Shown here: piece by piece, positions 17,317-26,013 of the stretch
How the letters are laid out: each line of letters begins with the position of its first letter
Position numbering within the stretch: the stretch's first letter is position 1
Source: Streptococcus suis YS56
GTDB lineage: Bacteria; Bacillota; Bacilli; Lactobacillales; Streptococcaceae
Length of the DNA: 64,000 nucleotides
Assembly (NCBI RefSeq): GCF_000440115.1
Contig: NZ_ALMY01000029.1
Coordinates: 25,338 to 89,337 of the forward strand
Reading direction: 5' to 3'
Program-made: the position numbers and the translations under genes
Notes under the pieces: model-generated
Databases searched by the model: none
Told to the model about the DNA's origin: nothing
Seen by the model: only the letters and a program-made list of their open reading frames with translations

Positions 17317-17772
17317 ATGAGTAGGACAGAACAAGTCATCCTAACCAATATGTGTATGATTACAGACGGTCAGCAGGTATTGGTCCAGGATAGGAAGTCT
17401 GAAAAGTGGCCTGGAGTGACTTTTCCAGGTGGTCATGTCGAACGTGGAGAGAGTATTATTTCCTCCGTCATTCGTGAAATCAGGGAAGAAACGGGCTTGA
17501 CGGTGTCCAATATCGAACTCTGTGGCATTCAAAACTGGACGGACCCTACTGACCACTATCGTTATCTAGTATTTTGCTACAAAACCAGTCAGTTTTCAGG
17601 CTCTATCCAATCTTCAGATGAGGGCAAGGTCTTCTGGATTGACCGTGAGGATTTGAAGAATGTTCAGTTGGCAGATGGTTTTGAAACCATACTAGAAATC
17701 TTTGAACAGCCACAGCTGACGGAGAATTTTTACTGGTTTGAAGATGGCGAGTGGAAGGTGGAGAATCGCTAA
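17317..17772 (+). CDS. Nudix hydrolase (MutT/8-oxo-dGTPase-like)
   Basis: A 151-residue protein with a full Nudix box: GGHVERGESIISSVIREIREETGL near residues 38-61 (written as GX5EX7REUXEEXGU, with Glu residues intact). The N-terminus (VILTNMCMITDGQQVLVQDR) and the WPGVTFPGGHVE lead-in match the MutT/MutX-like group acting on (oxidised) nucleotides. It begins 6 bp after the toxin gene, so it is read from the same transcript, and ends with a terminator that overlaps the promoter of the next module. Confidence 0.87.
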   Translation: MSRTEQVILTNMCMITDGQQVLVQDRKSEKWPGVTFPGGHVERGESIISSVIREIREETGLTVSNIELCGIQNWTDPTDHYRYLVFCYKTSQFSGSIQSSDEGKVFWIDREDLKNVQLADGFETILEIFEQPQLTENFYWFEDGEWKVENR

Positions 17773-17818
17773 AGAGTTGTACAATAAGTTTGACAACTCT
17801 TTTTTTCTGTGCTATAGT
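17773..17818 (+). promoter_or_regulatory. Overlapping Nudix terminator and yefM promoter with TGTACA motif
   Basis: AAGAGTTGT ... ACAACTCTTTTTTT forms a terminator for the upstream Nudix gene. Inside it lies TTGACA (17790-17795), which with TATAGT (17813-17818) makes a 17-bp-spaced promoter for the YefM/YoeB pair. TTGTACAA at 17777-17784 contains TGTACA, the core of YefM-YoeB operators as I recall from E. coli. Confidence 0.7.
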
Positions 17819-17847
17819 GAGGCTAGAATTGATAAGAGGTGTAGCTT

Positions 17848-18108
17848 ATGGAAGCCATTATGTATTCCCATTTTCGAAATCACTTAAAGGACTATATGAA
17901 AAAGGTCAATGACGAGTTTGAGCCTTTGGTTGTGGTTAATAAAAATCCAGAGGAAGATATTGTTGTACTCTCAAAGAGTGAGTGGGATAGCTTACAAGAA
18001 ACCCTTGCTGTTGCCCGGAACACTTATCTGTCTCAAAAAGTTTTGCGTGGTATGGCTCAAGTTAAAGCAGGACAAACCCAAGAACGAAACTTGATAGAGG
18101 CGGACTAA
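17848..18108 (+). CDS. yefM: YefM/Phd-family antitoxin
   Basis: An 86-residue antitoxin of the Phd/YefM fold: MEAIMYSHFRNHLKDYMKKV at the N-terminus, VVVNKNPEEDIVVLSKSEWDSL in the DNA-binding domain, and a charged flexible C-terminus that should occlude the toxin active site. RBS AAGAGGTG. The toxin ATG begins 1 bp after its stop codon, the normal YefM-YoeB layout. It probably represses its own promoter with YoeB as co-repressor. Confidence 0.9.
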   Translation: MEAIMYSHFRNHLKDYMKKVNDEFEPLVVVNKNPEEDIVVLSKSEWDSLQETLAVARNTYLSQKVLRGMAQVKAGQTQERNLIEAD

Positions 18109-18109
18109 T

Positions 18110-18367
18110 ATGGGAATCCATTTTACAGACGACGCCTGGGAAGACTATCTTTATTGGCAAGGTCAGGATAAGAAAACACTGAAGAGAATCAATAATATTA
18201 TCAAGGATATGCAACGACACCCGTTTGAAGGAATTGCTAAGCCAGAACATTTGAAGTATGACTATCAAGGTGCCTGGTCAAGAAGGATTGATGCGGAAAA
18301 TCGGCTGATATACATGGTAGAAGCAGATAAGTTGTATATCCTGTCTTTAAAGGATCATTATAAGTAA
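18110..18367 (+). CDS. yoeB: YoeB/Txe-family mRNA interferase toxin
   Basis: An 85-residue toxin with the YoeB fold: AWEDYLYWQGQDKKTLKRIN near the N-terminus, HPFEGIAKPEHLKYDYQGAWSRRI in the middle, and DHYK at the C-terminus. The catalytic set known from YoeB is represented by the Glu of AKPE, Arg of SRRID and the terminal His-Tyr. YoeB cuts mRNA on the ribosome at the A site. Length and motifs are intact, so it should be functional. Confidence 0.92.
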   Translation: MGIHFTDDAWEDYLYWQGQDKKTLKRINNIIKDMQRHPFEGIAKPEHLKYDYQGAWSRRIDAENRLIYMVEADKLYILSLKDHYK

Positions 18368-18368
18368 A

Positions 18369-18461
18369 GATCGGAATGCCCTTTATCGTGTGGTGAACAA
18401 CGAAGTTCGTGTCGGTCATCTCTTTGTGACTAAGAGTGACTATGTGAAGTTGTTGAAGTGA
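18369..18461 (+). pseudogene. C-terminal remnant of a RelE-type toxin gene
   Basis: Directly after yoeB, 30 sense codons read DRNALYRVVNNEVRVGHLFV then TKSDYVKLLK and stop. This closely matches the last 30 residues of the toxin at 16981-17310 (IALYRVVKNEVRVGHLLAT, KSDYVKLLK). There is no start codon or RBS. It is the tail of a second, otherwise deleted copy, which means the locus went through duplication or recombination that left the YefM/YoeB pair between two RelE-type 3' ends. Confidence 0.85.
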
Positions 18462-18528
18462 GGGGGAGAGATGTCGACGATTACATACATAATTTAATAA
18501 AACGAACCTAAATAGGAGGATGCTACTA

Positions 18529-19695
18529 ATGAATTTCGTTAAGAGAGAAATTTTACCAGTTGGTCAAGGTGCTTTTTATTTAGAAACTTTGAGATTGAGA
18601 GGAAACGAATATAGAGTTATATATGATTGTGGTTCAGCTACTGATGTAACTTATGTGGAGACTCAAATAAAATCTAACTTAAATAAAGGAGAGACAATTC
18701 ACGCTGTATTTATATCTCATCTAGATGATGACCATGTGAATGGTTTGAAATTTTTATTAGACTATTGTCGCGTTAAGAATCTATTCTTTCCTTTAATAAC
18801 CAATCGAGCAAAGCAATTTTATAGGTTAAGAAACCTCATAAATCCTCAATCTCAATTTTTAACTCAATTTATAAATAGTGATGGGAATAGTATTCGAGAG
18901 TTAGAGGGGGGCATAGAGGTACAATTACATCCAATTTCTGAAGATGCAAATAGTGAAAATAGAGCAATAGAAGTATCTCAAGTAATACTTGGTAGTAATC
19001 ACGGAACATTTGAATGGATTTATCTTCCGCATAATTTTCGCGAGGATATGAGAAAACAAATCCTGGATGCAGAGCTAAAAAGATTGAATCTAAGCATGAG
19101 TATTTTAGATTCAAAGGGAGAAGTTGACTTACAAAAATTAATAGATTTATGGCAGCTAGGAACAAATACAGATAGATCTGCGCTAAAAAAAGCTTATTAT
19201 AAAGTTCCTGGAAGTTTAAATGTAAATTCAATGACGTTATATTCGGGAACAAGAGATAGTTCTTATTTTAGGTGTTGCTATAGACCTTATTGTAGGTACA
19301 ATTGGAAATGTTTGATTTATCCGATAAATGAAAGAAGTTTAGCTCTCAATGGTTGTCTTTATACAGGTGACTATGAAGCTGGTAAATACAGTAAGAATAA
19401 AAATAAGTGGGTCAGTTGTAAACAAAAATGGAATTCTATTGAAGTTGTTTATTCTAAGTATTTTAGAAATATAAGCCTTGTTCAAATCCCTCATCACGGA
19501 TCAAAATATAATTATAATGAGGGGTTTAGAAAGAAAATGAATCACGCAACTTACTTTGTATCAGCCGGAAAAAATAACAGATATCGGCATCCACACAAAG
19601 AAGTTGTAATTGATTTAATTTTAAATCAAAAATGTTTTAACATTATAACTGAGGACCCTAATTCAAAAATGATTTATTATTGCACTTGGTTATAA
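18529..19695 (+). CDS. ComEC-like MBL-fold metallohydrolase (accessory)
   Basis: A 388-residue soluble protein with metallo-beta-lactamase-fold motifs of the ComEC/Rec2-like branch: IYDCG near residue 28, [10 protein letters not shown] near 65-74 (metal ligands), LYTGDYEAG near 280, and [14 protein letters not shown] near 320. No signal peptide and no membrane channel domain, so it is not ComEC itself. A Cys-rich patch ([13 protein letters not shown], near 247-259) may bind zinc. The DNA is clearly more AT-rich than the flanking rnmV and ksgA genes. Start: ATG at 18529 with AGGAGG; an ATG three codons upstream overlaps that RBS spacing. It is the last gene of the islet. Substrate unknown; a defence or nucleic-acid-hydrolysis role is a guess from family and setting. 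Confidence 0.75.
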   Translation: MNFVKREILPVGQGAFYLETLRLRGNEYRVIYDCGSATDVTYVETQIKSNLNKGETIHAVFISHLDDDHVNGLKFLLDYCRVKNLFFPLITNRAKQFYRLRNLINPQSQFLTQFINSDGNSIRELEGGIEVQLHPISEDANSENRAIEVSQVILGSNHGTFEWIYLPHNFREDMRKQILDAELKRLNLSMSILDSKGEVDLQKLIDLWQLGTNTDRSALKKAYYKVPGSLNVNSMTLYSGTRDSSYFRCCYRPYCRYNWKCLIYPINERSLALNGCLYTGDYEAGKYSKNKNKWVSCKQKWNSIEVVYSKYFRNISLVQIPHHGSKYNYNEGFRKKMNHATYFVSAGKNNRYRHPHKEVVIDLILNQKCFNIITEDPNSKMIYYCTWL

Positions 19696-19717
19696 ATGTA
19701 GTATAGAAAGAACACAC

Positions 19718-20590
19718 ATGAGAATCGCAGACAAAAACGTTACTCGTGCCGTCCTTGAACGCCACGGGTTTACCTTTAAGAAATCCTTCGGTCAGAACTT
19801 TTTGACCGATACCAATATTTTGCAGAAGATTGTGGACACGGCAGAGATTGACCAAGATGTCAATGTCATCGAGATTGGACCCGGCATCGGGGCCTTGACC
19901 GAGTTTTTGGCGGAAAATGCTGCCGAGGTCATGGCTTTTGAGATTGACGACCGCCTGATTCCGATTTTGGCGGACACCTTGGGTCGCTTTGATAATGTGA
20001 CTGTGGTCAACCAAGACATCTTGAAGAGCGACCTACAGACCCAGATTCAGAATTTCAAAAATCCTGACCTGCCTATCAAGGTCGTGGCCAATCTGCCTTA
20101 CTACATCACCACCCCAATCCTCATGCACCTGATTGAGAGCAAGATTCCCTTCAGCGAGTTCGTGGTCATGATGCAGCGGGAGGTGGCTGACCGCATTTCT
20201 GCCGAGCCCAACACCAAGGCCTACGGCAGCCTGTCCATTGCGGTCCAGTACTACATGACTGCCAAGGTGGCCTTTATCGTGCCTCGCACCGTCTTTGTGC
20301 CTGCACCAAACGTGGACTCCGCCATTCTCAAAATGGTCCGCCGCGAGCAACCCCTGGTGAGCGTCAAGGACGAAGATTTCTTCTTCCGGGTGTCCAAGGC
20401 TAGCTTTGTGCACCGCCGCAAGACCCTGTGGAACAACCTGACCAACCATTTCGGCAAGTCCGAAGAAGTCAAGGACAAGCTGACGCAGGCACTTGGCATG
20501 GCAGAGCTGGAAGCCAGTGTCCGTGGAGAAGCACTTTCCATGGCTGACTTCGCGCGTTTGTCTGACAGCCTTCAGGAAGTTGGCTTATAA
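19718..20590 (+). CDS. rsmA: 16S rRNA (A1518/A1519) dimethyltransferase
   Basis: A 290-residue SAM-dependent methyltransferase (KsgA/RsmA) that dimethylates two adjacent adenines in helix 45 of 16S rRNA late in 30S assembly. Motifs: GQNFLTD near the N-terminus, [15 protein letters not shown] (motif I), [10 protein letters not shown] (motif IV, NLPY) and FVHRRKT in the C-terminal domain. Loss gives kasugamycin resistance. The gene has higher GC than the preceding accessory gene and an indifferent RBS. In streptococci it usually follows rnmV directly. Confidence 0.97.
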   Translation: MRIADKNVTRAVLERHGFTFKKSFGQNFLTDTNILQKIVDTAEIDQDVNVIEIGPGIGALTEFLAENAAEVMAFEIDDRLIPILADTLGRFDNVTVVNQDILKSDLQTQIQNFKNPDLPIKVVANLPYYITTPILMHLIESKIPFSEFVVMMQREVADRISAEPNTKAYGSLSIAVQYYMTAKVAFIVPRTVFVPAPNVDSAILKMVRREQPLVSVKDEDFFFRVSKASFVHRRKTLWNNLTNHFGKSEEVKDKLTQALGMAELEASVRGEALSMADFARLSDSLQEVGL

Positions 20591-20596
20591 AAAAGA

Positions 20597-20632
20597 ATTG
20601 ATTGTGGATAAATCTGCAATCAATCTTTATTT
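20597..20632 (+). terminator. Terminator of rsmA
   Basis: ATTGATTG (20597-20604) pairs with CAATCAAT (20617-20624), followed by CTTTATTTT. Confidence 0.65.
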
Positions 20633-20664
20633 TCCCTAAAACAATTTTCTATCTATCTTGTTCG

Positions 20665-20776
20665 TTGACAGTGGGGAGAAAGCTTGCTATACTGAAATGT
20701 GACTAACTTTTGAAAAATATTGTCTGCAAATTGGCAGAATATTTACAAAAACAAGAGAGGGTTTCCCTCTTTTTTT
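20665..20776 (+). ncRNA. Strong promoter with structured leader ending in a terminator (attenuator or small RNA)
   Basis: TTGACA (20665-20670), 17-bp spacer and an extended -10 with TATACT (20688-20693). Transcription from about 20700 makes a first hairpin (AAATATTGTCTGC pairing with GCAGAATATTT, 20715-20744) and then AGAGGG-TTT-CCCTCT with seven T (20756-20776), a textbook terminator. The next gene starts only 15 bp later. Either a ~77-nt RNA is the product or the terminator attenuates the membrane-protein genes. Confidence 0.6.
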
Positions 20777-20790
20777 ATGAAGGTATCCTT

Positions 20791-22521
20791 ATGTTCAAAA
20801 ACATGTTAAAAAAGCATCCCCATCTAGTTGCTCTTGGCCTATTTGTGGGCTTTTCTTTATTATTATTGGTTCCCCACTTGCTAACTAAGGGCATGGTGAC
20901 AGGTGCGGACTTGATTTTCCACTACAATCGTTTCTATGATGCAGCTATGCAGATGAAGGAGGGAAATTTCTCCTATATTATCAGTTTGTATGGCTATCAG
21001 CAGTCTGGACGGATTGTCAATGCTCTCTACGGGCCATACTTTGCCTATCTACAGGGAGTTTTGGTGCTCTTGAGTGGGACCTGGTTCCGCTATCAGATTT
21101 TGTCCAATCTTCTTTTGGGCACTCTGAGTGCGACCTCCCTCTATCTCCTCATGCGTGAGATCAAGGTCAAATATGCTCATTCCATTCTCTTGTCCATGTT
21201 CTTTGTAACGACCTACTCCATCCAGTATTGGTGGGCAACTCAAGGATTTACCAGCTGGGGAGTGGCCCTCTTTCCACTTTGTTTGATTCCAGCGGTTCGT
21301 TTCCTACAGACTAAAAAAGTACCGATATTCCTCATGGCAGGAGCGGTAGGGCTCATGTTGCAGGTTCATATGCTATCGACCTTGTTCTTGGTCATTGCCT
21401 ATGGTGTTCTCTTCCTGATTGGTTGGTGGAAATCAGACCAAAAAATGAAGATTATTGGGCAAGTAGCCCTTTCGGTAGGCATTTTCTTGCTTCTGACCAT
21501 CAATATCTGGCTGCCTCTTATTTATATCAACGCGACCAACACCTTGGTGCCACCGTTTGTTAATAAGAAATTTGTCCTCAATACCGTAACCTGGCTCAAA
21601 ACAGCTTTCTTGTACTATCCCTATCCATTGCCAATTTTCTTTGGAATCTATCTCTATTTCTTGGTGAAAAATTGGAAGAAACAATCGCTGGTTCTGGGTG
21701 GTCTTGCTCTGACCTACGCAGTGTTTTTGCTCTTGTCAACCAACCTCTTCCCTTGGCAATTGTTTGCAGGGAAAGGAATTACACTTGTCGAATTGATTCA
21801 ATTTCCCTTCCGCTTTTTCCTCTACGCCAATGCTCTTTTACTGGCAGTCGTAGGAGTCCAGGTGTCTGGCTTGTCCGACAAACTGCAGAAAATCTTTTCA
21901 GGAGTGGTCCTTGCCTCCTTGCTTGTTTCGGTCGGTTTCCTCTGGAATGAAAGTTTTAAGGAAATCAACGGGCATTACTATAGCGATACCTTCCTGCAAA
22001 AACGAATTCATACGACCTTGTACGGTACAACGGAAGAGTTACGAGCTTCTTTCCATTCTAAAGACTTGGGCGAATTTATCCACATTGCTCAGAAATCAAC
22101 GCCAGACTACGTACCAGACTTGTCAGATAGCACAGGTCACATTACCAATGAAGAGTCGGATAATACCTACTTTACCTATCGTGACCAAGTGATTTTACCA
22201 AATCAAGACTTTACCAAAGAAGTTGATGGTGATCAGCTGGTGGTAACTTGGACGGCGTCTGAAGCAGAAGAAACAGCTGTGCCAATCATTGTCTACCAAG
22301 ATAGTCAGCTGGTTTTGAATGACCAGGTCTTGAATAGAGAAGGGATGGAGCTTTCTACTATCGGTGTACCAACAGTTACCAGCAAAAAAGGGCAGAATAC
22401 CCTTATCCTATCCTACAAGCAACAGTGGTGGATATGGCCAGTTATCATTATCAGTTTGACTGGATGGCTACTCTGGTTGATTTACTATGTCTTTGCCTAC
22501 CGAAAATCAAATCTTTCCTAA
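20791..22521 (+). CDS. Large polytopic membrane protein (PTPS-related/YfhO-like)
   Basis: A 576-residue protein with about 11-12 membrane segments followed by a C-terminal extracytoplasmic part (about 410-545) and a last membrane helix (WWIWPVIIISLTGWLLWLIY). The early extracytoplasmic loop (GADLIFHYNRFYDAAMQMKEG) and overall layout resemble the '6-pyruvoyl-tetrahydropterin-synthase related' membrane family and YfhO-type glycosyltransferase-like proteins, which work on envelope polymers. The start at 20791 follows an AAGGT site; the frame stays open through the upstream leader from a TTG at 20710. It is followed 12 bp later by an LtaS-like gene, suggesting joint action on a cell-surface polymer. 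Confidence 0.7.
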   Translation: MFKNMLKKHPHLVALGLFVGFSLLLLVPHLLTKGMVTGADLIFHYNRFYDAAMQMKEGNFSYIISLYGYQQSGRIVNALYGPYFAYLQGVLVLLSGTWFRYQILSNLLLGTLSATSLYLLMREIKVKYAHSILLSMFFVTTYSIQYWWATQGFTSWGVALFPLCLIPAVRFLQTKKVPIFLMAGAVGLMLQVHMLSTLFLVIAYGVLFLIGWWKSDQKMKIIGQVALSVGIFLLLTINIWLPLIYINATNTLVPPFVNKKFVLNTVTWLKTAFLYYPYPLPIFFGIYLYFLVKNWKKQSLVLGGLALTYAVFLLLSTNLFPWQLFAGKGITLVELIQFPFRFFLYANALLLAVVGVQVSGLSDKLQKIFSGVVLASLLVSVGFLWNESFKEINGHYYSDTFLQKRIHTTLYGTTEELRASFHSKDLGEFIHIAQKSTPDYVPDLSDSTGHITNEESDNTYFTYRDQVILPNQDFTKEVDGDQLVVTWTASEAEETAVPIIVYQDSQLVLNDQVLNREGMELSTIGVPTVTSKKGQNTLILSYKQQWWIWPVIIISLTGWLLWLIYYVFAYRKSNLS

Positions 22522-22533
22522 GAGAGAAATGTT

Positions 22534-24978
22534 ATGAAACAAATCAATCCCAAGGCATGCAAGCAATTCATTCTGGTCATGGTCATGACTGTTTTGCTGG
22601 CGATGGGACGGGCCCTCTTGCTAAGCGGTGTATCTTTTCCGCTCTGGTTTGTCCCTCTGACCTTACTTGCCTATCTTATTTTTACCTTTTATGTATTGGT
22701 CTTGCTTAATAAATATGAGAAGTTTGTAAAGACCAAAACCTTTGCCAAGTATGTCGGCTATTTTCTAGGTTTTCTATATCTTGTCAATCTGGTTTATCGG
22801 CTCAATGCCAAGAAGTATCAACTCTGGAATATTTTCCGTAATAATCTCTTTCAGTTTGAACTTCTATTGATGTTGCTTCTTCCAGTATTGCTGGCATTTT
22901 TGTGGCGGAAGAATGCAGGAATCAGAGAAAAATTAAGCAAGTGGTCGGCCAGTCATCTGGTGCCAGATAGCTACTTGCTCTTGACCAGCTTACTTTCTCT
23001 CAGTCCGTTGGCTATTTCTTACTGGAAAGATAGCCATTATGAGAGTTTGGTTGAAAATGGCTCCTATTTGGAATTCTTTAGTCAGACACCCTTGTTTGCC
23101 CCTATTCATTTTATAGGGACCTACATTTTTCTTCGCTATCTTCATAAGGCATTTGTAGAGTTTAAGGCCAATCGGACCAATGTTCACAGTATGCTCTTTA
23201 TCAGCTTGGCACTGGCTACGCTATCGCATATTAGTTATCAGGCTTCTATGGCTGGGGGAACGGGCTCATATTTCACACGCCACCTCTTTCCAGGAGCTAT
23301 TGTCTTCCAGATTGCCTGCCTCTTTTTCCTCAATGTCATCATTAGCTTGGTTATCAACCGTCAAATCTTATCGGTTGCCGTGATTGCTAGTCTAAATGTC
23401 ATTTTGGTTACGGCCAATTTTCTCAAATTCCGCTACCGTTCGGAGCCAATGACCCCCAACGATTTCAAATGGATTGGAAACATGGGGATGATTCTCAGCT
23501 TTATCAGTCTGCGGGTTGTCTTGATATCGCTTGTGTTCTTGGTCATTCTAGTCTTTGTTTACAGGCGAATTCATAAGAAGTACTTCCAAGGACAGATTGT
23601 CAAATCCATCTGGAAAAGGCTGGCAGGAATTTCAGTCATCGTATCCTTGATTTTAGGAATGGGCTGGGCAATTCGCAATGAAAAAGACCATAAGATTGCT
23701 GGCTGGATTCCTATTCTTTCTCAGGTTAATAACTGGCGTAACGTGGACTGGAAGGGATATGCTTTTGTAGCTCGTTATCGCACTCTTTCATTCCTCTGGT
23801 TGCAGCAACTCAGCAAGACTAGTATGGAAATGCCTGAGAATTACTCTGAGAAGACCATGAAGGCTATTGTGAAGAAATATACCGCTCTGGCCGAGGAAAT
23901 CAATGCGGAACGGACAGGTCAATTGACTGACCAGACGGTTATCTACATTCTTAGTGAGAGTTTGGCTGACCCGCGTCGGATTCCAGGCGTTACCCTTAGT
24001 CAAAATGTCCTTCCAAATATTGAGTACATCATGAGTCAGACTACCAGTGGCTTGATGAAGAGTGACCACTATGGCGGTGGTACGGCTAATATCGAGTTTC
24101 AGGTCTACAGTGGTTTGCCCTTCTACAATTACAACTCGTCCATTTCGTCCGTCTATCTGGATGTGGCGCCGAATATGAAGAAGTTGCCAAGTATCAGTGA
24201 CCTCTATCCAGCAGATAATCGTATCGCCATCCACCCCTATTACGACACCAGTTATAATCGTAATTCAATCTATAAGCAGTTGGGGATTGAGCAGTTTTAC
24301 ACCCTGAATAGTGCCGCTTATCCTCTGACAGTGACGGCTGAAGATTATCAGGGGAATTTTGTCAGTGATAAAAAGACCTATGACTTGATTTTGGAGCAGG
24401 TTCGTTCTACAGACAATAAATTTGTGTCTGCCATTACCATGCAGAACCATGTGCAGTGGAATTCTCTAGAGCCTGCAGGTATAACAGCTTCGGGTGAGGG
24501 CTTCACGGCTGAGGAAAATGAAAACTTGACCAGCTATGTTCGCCTCCTATCCTTTACGGATCAGGCAACAAGGGATTTTCTAGACCAGCTTAAGACCTTG
24601 GATAAGAAAGTGACAGTTGTTTTTTACGGTGACCACCTACCAGGTTTGTATCCAGAGTCTGCTTTCGTGACGGATCCAAGTGCGCAGTACAAGACAGATT
24701 ATTTCGTGTGGAGTAATTTTGAAACAGAAGACTACCATTATGATTTGGTCAATTCTAGCGACATGAATGCACTGATGCTGGAGACGACCAATAACAAGGT
24801 CAGTCCTTACTATGCTCTCTTGACAGAAGTGCTCCACAAGGACCGTGTAGGGCAGGCTGAACGGGATGCAACAGTCGCAGAAGAACTCAAACTGGTCCAA
24901 TATGACCTATCCACAGGAAAAGGCTACCTTTTGAAATACAAAGACTTTTTCAAAGTAGCGACTGAAACAACAGAATAA
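22534..24978 (+). CDS. LTA-synthase-family membrane sulfatase-fold protein
   Basis: An 814-residue protein. The first ~430 residues hold about ten or more membrane segments, a longer membrane part than classic LtaS with five. The C-terminal extracytoplasmic domain has alkaline-phosphatase/sulfatase-fold hallmarks of the LtaS family: VIYILSESLADP near 470 (metal site), FQVYSGLPFYNYN (the Thr nucleophile region of LtaS is represented by GGGTANIEFQVYSG), ITMQNHVQW near 640 and VVFYGDHLPG near 697. LtaS-type enzymes transfer glycerol-phosphate or other phospho-alcohols from lipids to polymers. Co-transcribed with the preceding membrane protein. Confidence 0.82.
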   Translation: MKQINPKACKQFILVMVMTVLLAMGRALLLSGVSFPLWFVPLTLLAYLIFTFYVLVLLNKYEKFVKTKTFAKYVGYFLGFLYLVNLVYRLNAKKYQLWNIFRNNLFQFELLLMLLLPVLLAFLWRKNAGIREKLSKWSASHLVPDSYLLLTSLLSLSPLAISYWKDSHYESLVENGSYLEFFSQTPLFAPIHFIGTYIFLRYLHKAFVEFKANRTNVHSMLFISLALATLSHISYQASMAGGTGSYFTRHLFPGAIVFQIACLFFLNVIISLVINRQILSVAVIASLNVILVTANFLKFRYRSEPMTPNDFKWIGNMGMILSFISLRVVLISLVFLVILVFVYRRIHKKYFQGQIVKSIWKRLAGISVIVSLILGMGWAIRNEKDHKIAGWIPILSQVNNWRNVDWKGYAFVARYRTLSFLWLQQLSKTSMEMPENYSEKTMKAIVKKYTALAEEINAERTGQLTDQTVIYILSESLADPRRIPGVTLSQNVLPNIEYIMSQTTSGLMKSDHYGGGTANIEFQVYSGLPFYNYNSSISSVYLDVAPNMKKLPSISDLYPADNRIAIHPYYDTSYNRNSIYKQLGIEQFYTLNSAAYPLTVTAEDYQGNFVSDKKTYDLILEQVRSTDNKFVSAITMQNHVQWNSLEPAGITASGEGFTAEENENLTSYVRLLSFTDQATRDFLDQLKTLDKKVTVVFYGDHLPGLYPESAFVTDPSAQYKTDYFVWSNFETEDYHYDLVNSSDMNALMLETTNNKVSPYYALLTEVLHKDRVGQAERDATVAEELKLVQYDLSTGKGYLLKYKDFFKVATETTE

Positions 24979-24984
24979 AACTAG

Positions 24985-25016
24985 GACCAAGTCAGATAGC
25001 TGGCTTGGTTTGTTTT
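24985..25016 (+). terminator. Terminator of the LtaS-like operon
   Basis: ACCAAGTCAG ... CTGGCTTGGT followed by TTGTTTT, 6 bp after the stop codon. Confidence 0.8.
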
Positions 25017-25047
25017 ATGTGAAAAATCGCACAAAGATAGGAAGACG

Positions 25048-25056
25048 TGGTATAAT
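25048..25056 (+). promoter_or_regulatory. Promoter of the rgg-like gene
   Basis: Extended -10 TGGTATAAT (TATAAT 25051-25056), about 50 bp before the start codon. No clear -35. Confidence 0.55.
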
Positions 25057-25104
25057 AATTATGTTTACAAATGATTTTTTAATCGTGAGTGTAGAGGTAA
25101 AGAT

Positions 25105-25971
25105 ATGAATCGTTTTGGTAGGACATTAAAATTGATACGAGAGGGGAAGGGGAAGAGTCTGGCGGAGGTCGCCAAGGGACATATTTCGACTTCTCAACTT
25201 TCTCGGTTTGAAAATGGGGAATCCGACATTACTGTTAGTAAATTATTTGGTGTGTTGGCAGAAATGAATGTGGATGTGGACGAATTTGTGTATGCTAGTC
25301 AGGATTTCAAAAAAGATGAGCTGACTAGCATTTTGGAACAAATCAAAGAATCACTATATATTGGAAATGTAGCGAAATTAAAACAATTGTTGTCAGAACA
25401 AATGAGAAAATCTCAGGGGGGAGAACGGGAGGAGTTTCATCGGTTGAATGCTATTTTAATCGCTTATAAACTGAGAAACTTAGATAAGACAATAGTTGTT
25501 TCGAAAGAAGATACAGCCTTTTTAACGGATTACTTATTTCGAGTTGAGAATTGGAGCTACTATGAAATCTTACTATTTGCGAATACGATTGACAAATTGG
25601 GTCATCAAACAATGATGCTTTTTTGTAGAGAGTTACTTCATCGTACACAGTTTTACCGTGAAATGAAACAACATCGATTGGTAGTTTCTCAAATTTTACT
25701 TAGTGCCTATCTCGTCAGCGTTCAACATAAGGAGCTTACCGATGCAGTCTTTCTTGAAAAGACCATCAAAAGTCTGTTTTTCGATGAAACGGAAATTTTT
25801 GAACGGATTTTGTTTAAATTTGGTAAGGCTTTTTATGATTATCGAAAGACAGGAAGTGCCAATGCTATCTTAGAGATGAGAAAGTGTATCGAACTTTTAC
25901 GAGCTGTTGATAGTCAAAATATAGCGGATTGGTATGAAACGATACTTGAAAAAATAGTGAACGAGAAATAG
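25105..25971 (+). CDS. Rgg/GadR/MutR-family transcriptional regulator
   Basis: A 288-residue protein with an N-terminal XRE helix-turn-helix (residues 5-60: LIREGKGKSLAEVAKGHIS, TSQLSRFENGESDITVSKLF) and a C-terminal all-helical repeat region (about 70-285) as in Rgg proteins, which sense short secreted peptides or act without them. No SHP-like or other peptide ORF is convincing in the 126 bp upstream. An ABC exporter pair begins 104 bp downstream on the same strand with its own TATAAT, so that pair is the likely regulated target. The gene is AT-rich, like many accessory streptococcal regulators. Confidence 0.88.
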   Translation: MNRFGRTLKLIREGKGKSLAEVAKGHISTSQLSRFENGESDITVSKLFGVLAEMNVDVDEFVYASQDFKKDELTSILEQIKESLYIGNVAKLKQLLSEQMRKSQGGEREEFHRLNAILIAYKLRNLDKTIVVSKEDTAFLTDYLFRVENWSYYEILLFANTIDKLGHQTMMLFCRELLHRTQFYREMKQHRLVVSQILLSAYLVSVQHKELTDAVFLEKTIKSLFFDETEIFERILFKFGKAFYDYRKTGSANAILEMRKCIELLRAVDSQNIADWYETILEKIVNEK

Positions 25972-26013
25972 TTGCATATAGGGGACGTATGGAAACAGCT
26001 CGAATTCGTATTC

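Noticed and set aside
18520..18528. Start codon three codons upstream for the MBL gene
   Set aside because: It would sit right next to the AGGAGG site; the ATG at 18529 has the right spacing.
20033..20449. Antisense open frame in ksgA rich in His and Gly
   Set aside because: Complement of the GC-rich ksgA coding strand.
25990..26010. Tiny ORF between rgg and the ABC genes as an SHP peptide
   Set aside because: Only nine codons, without an RBS or hydrophobic SHP pattern.
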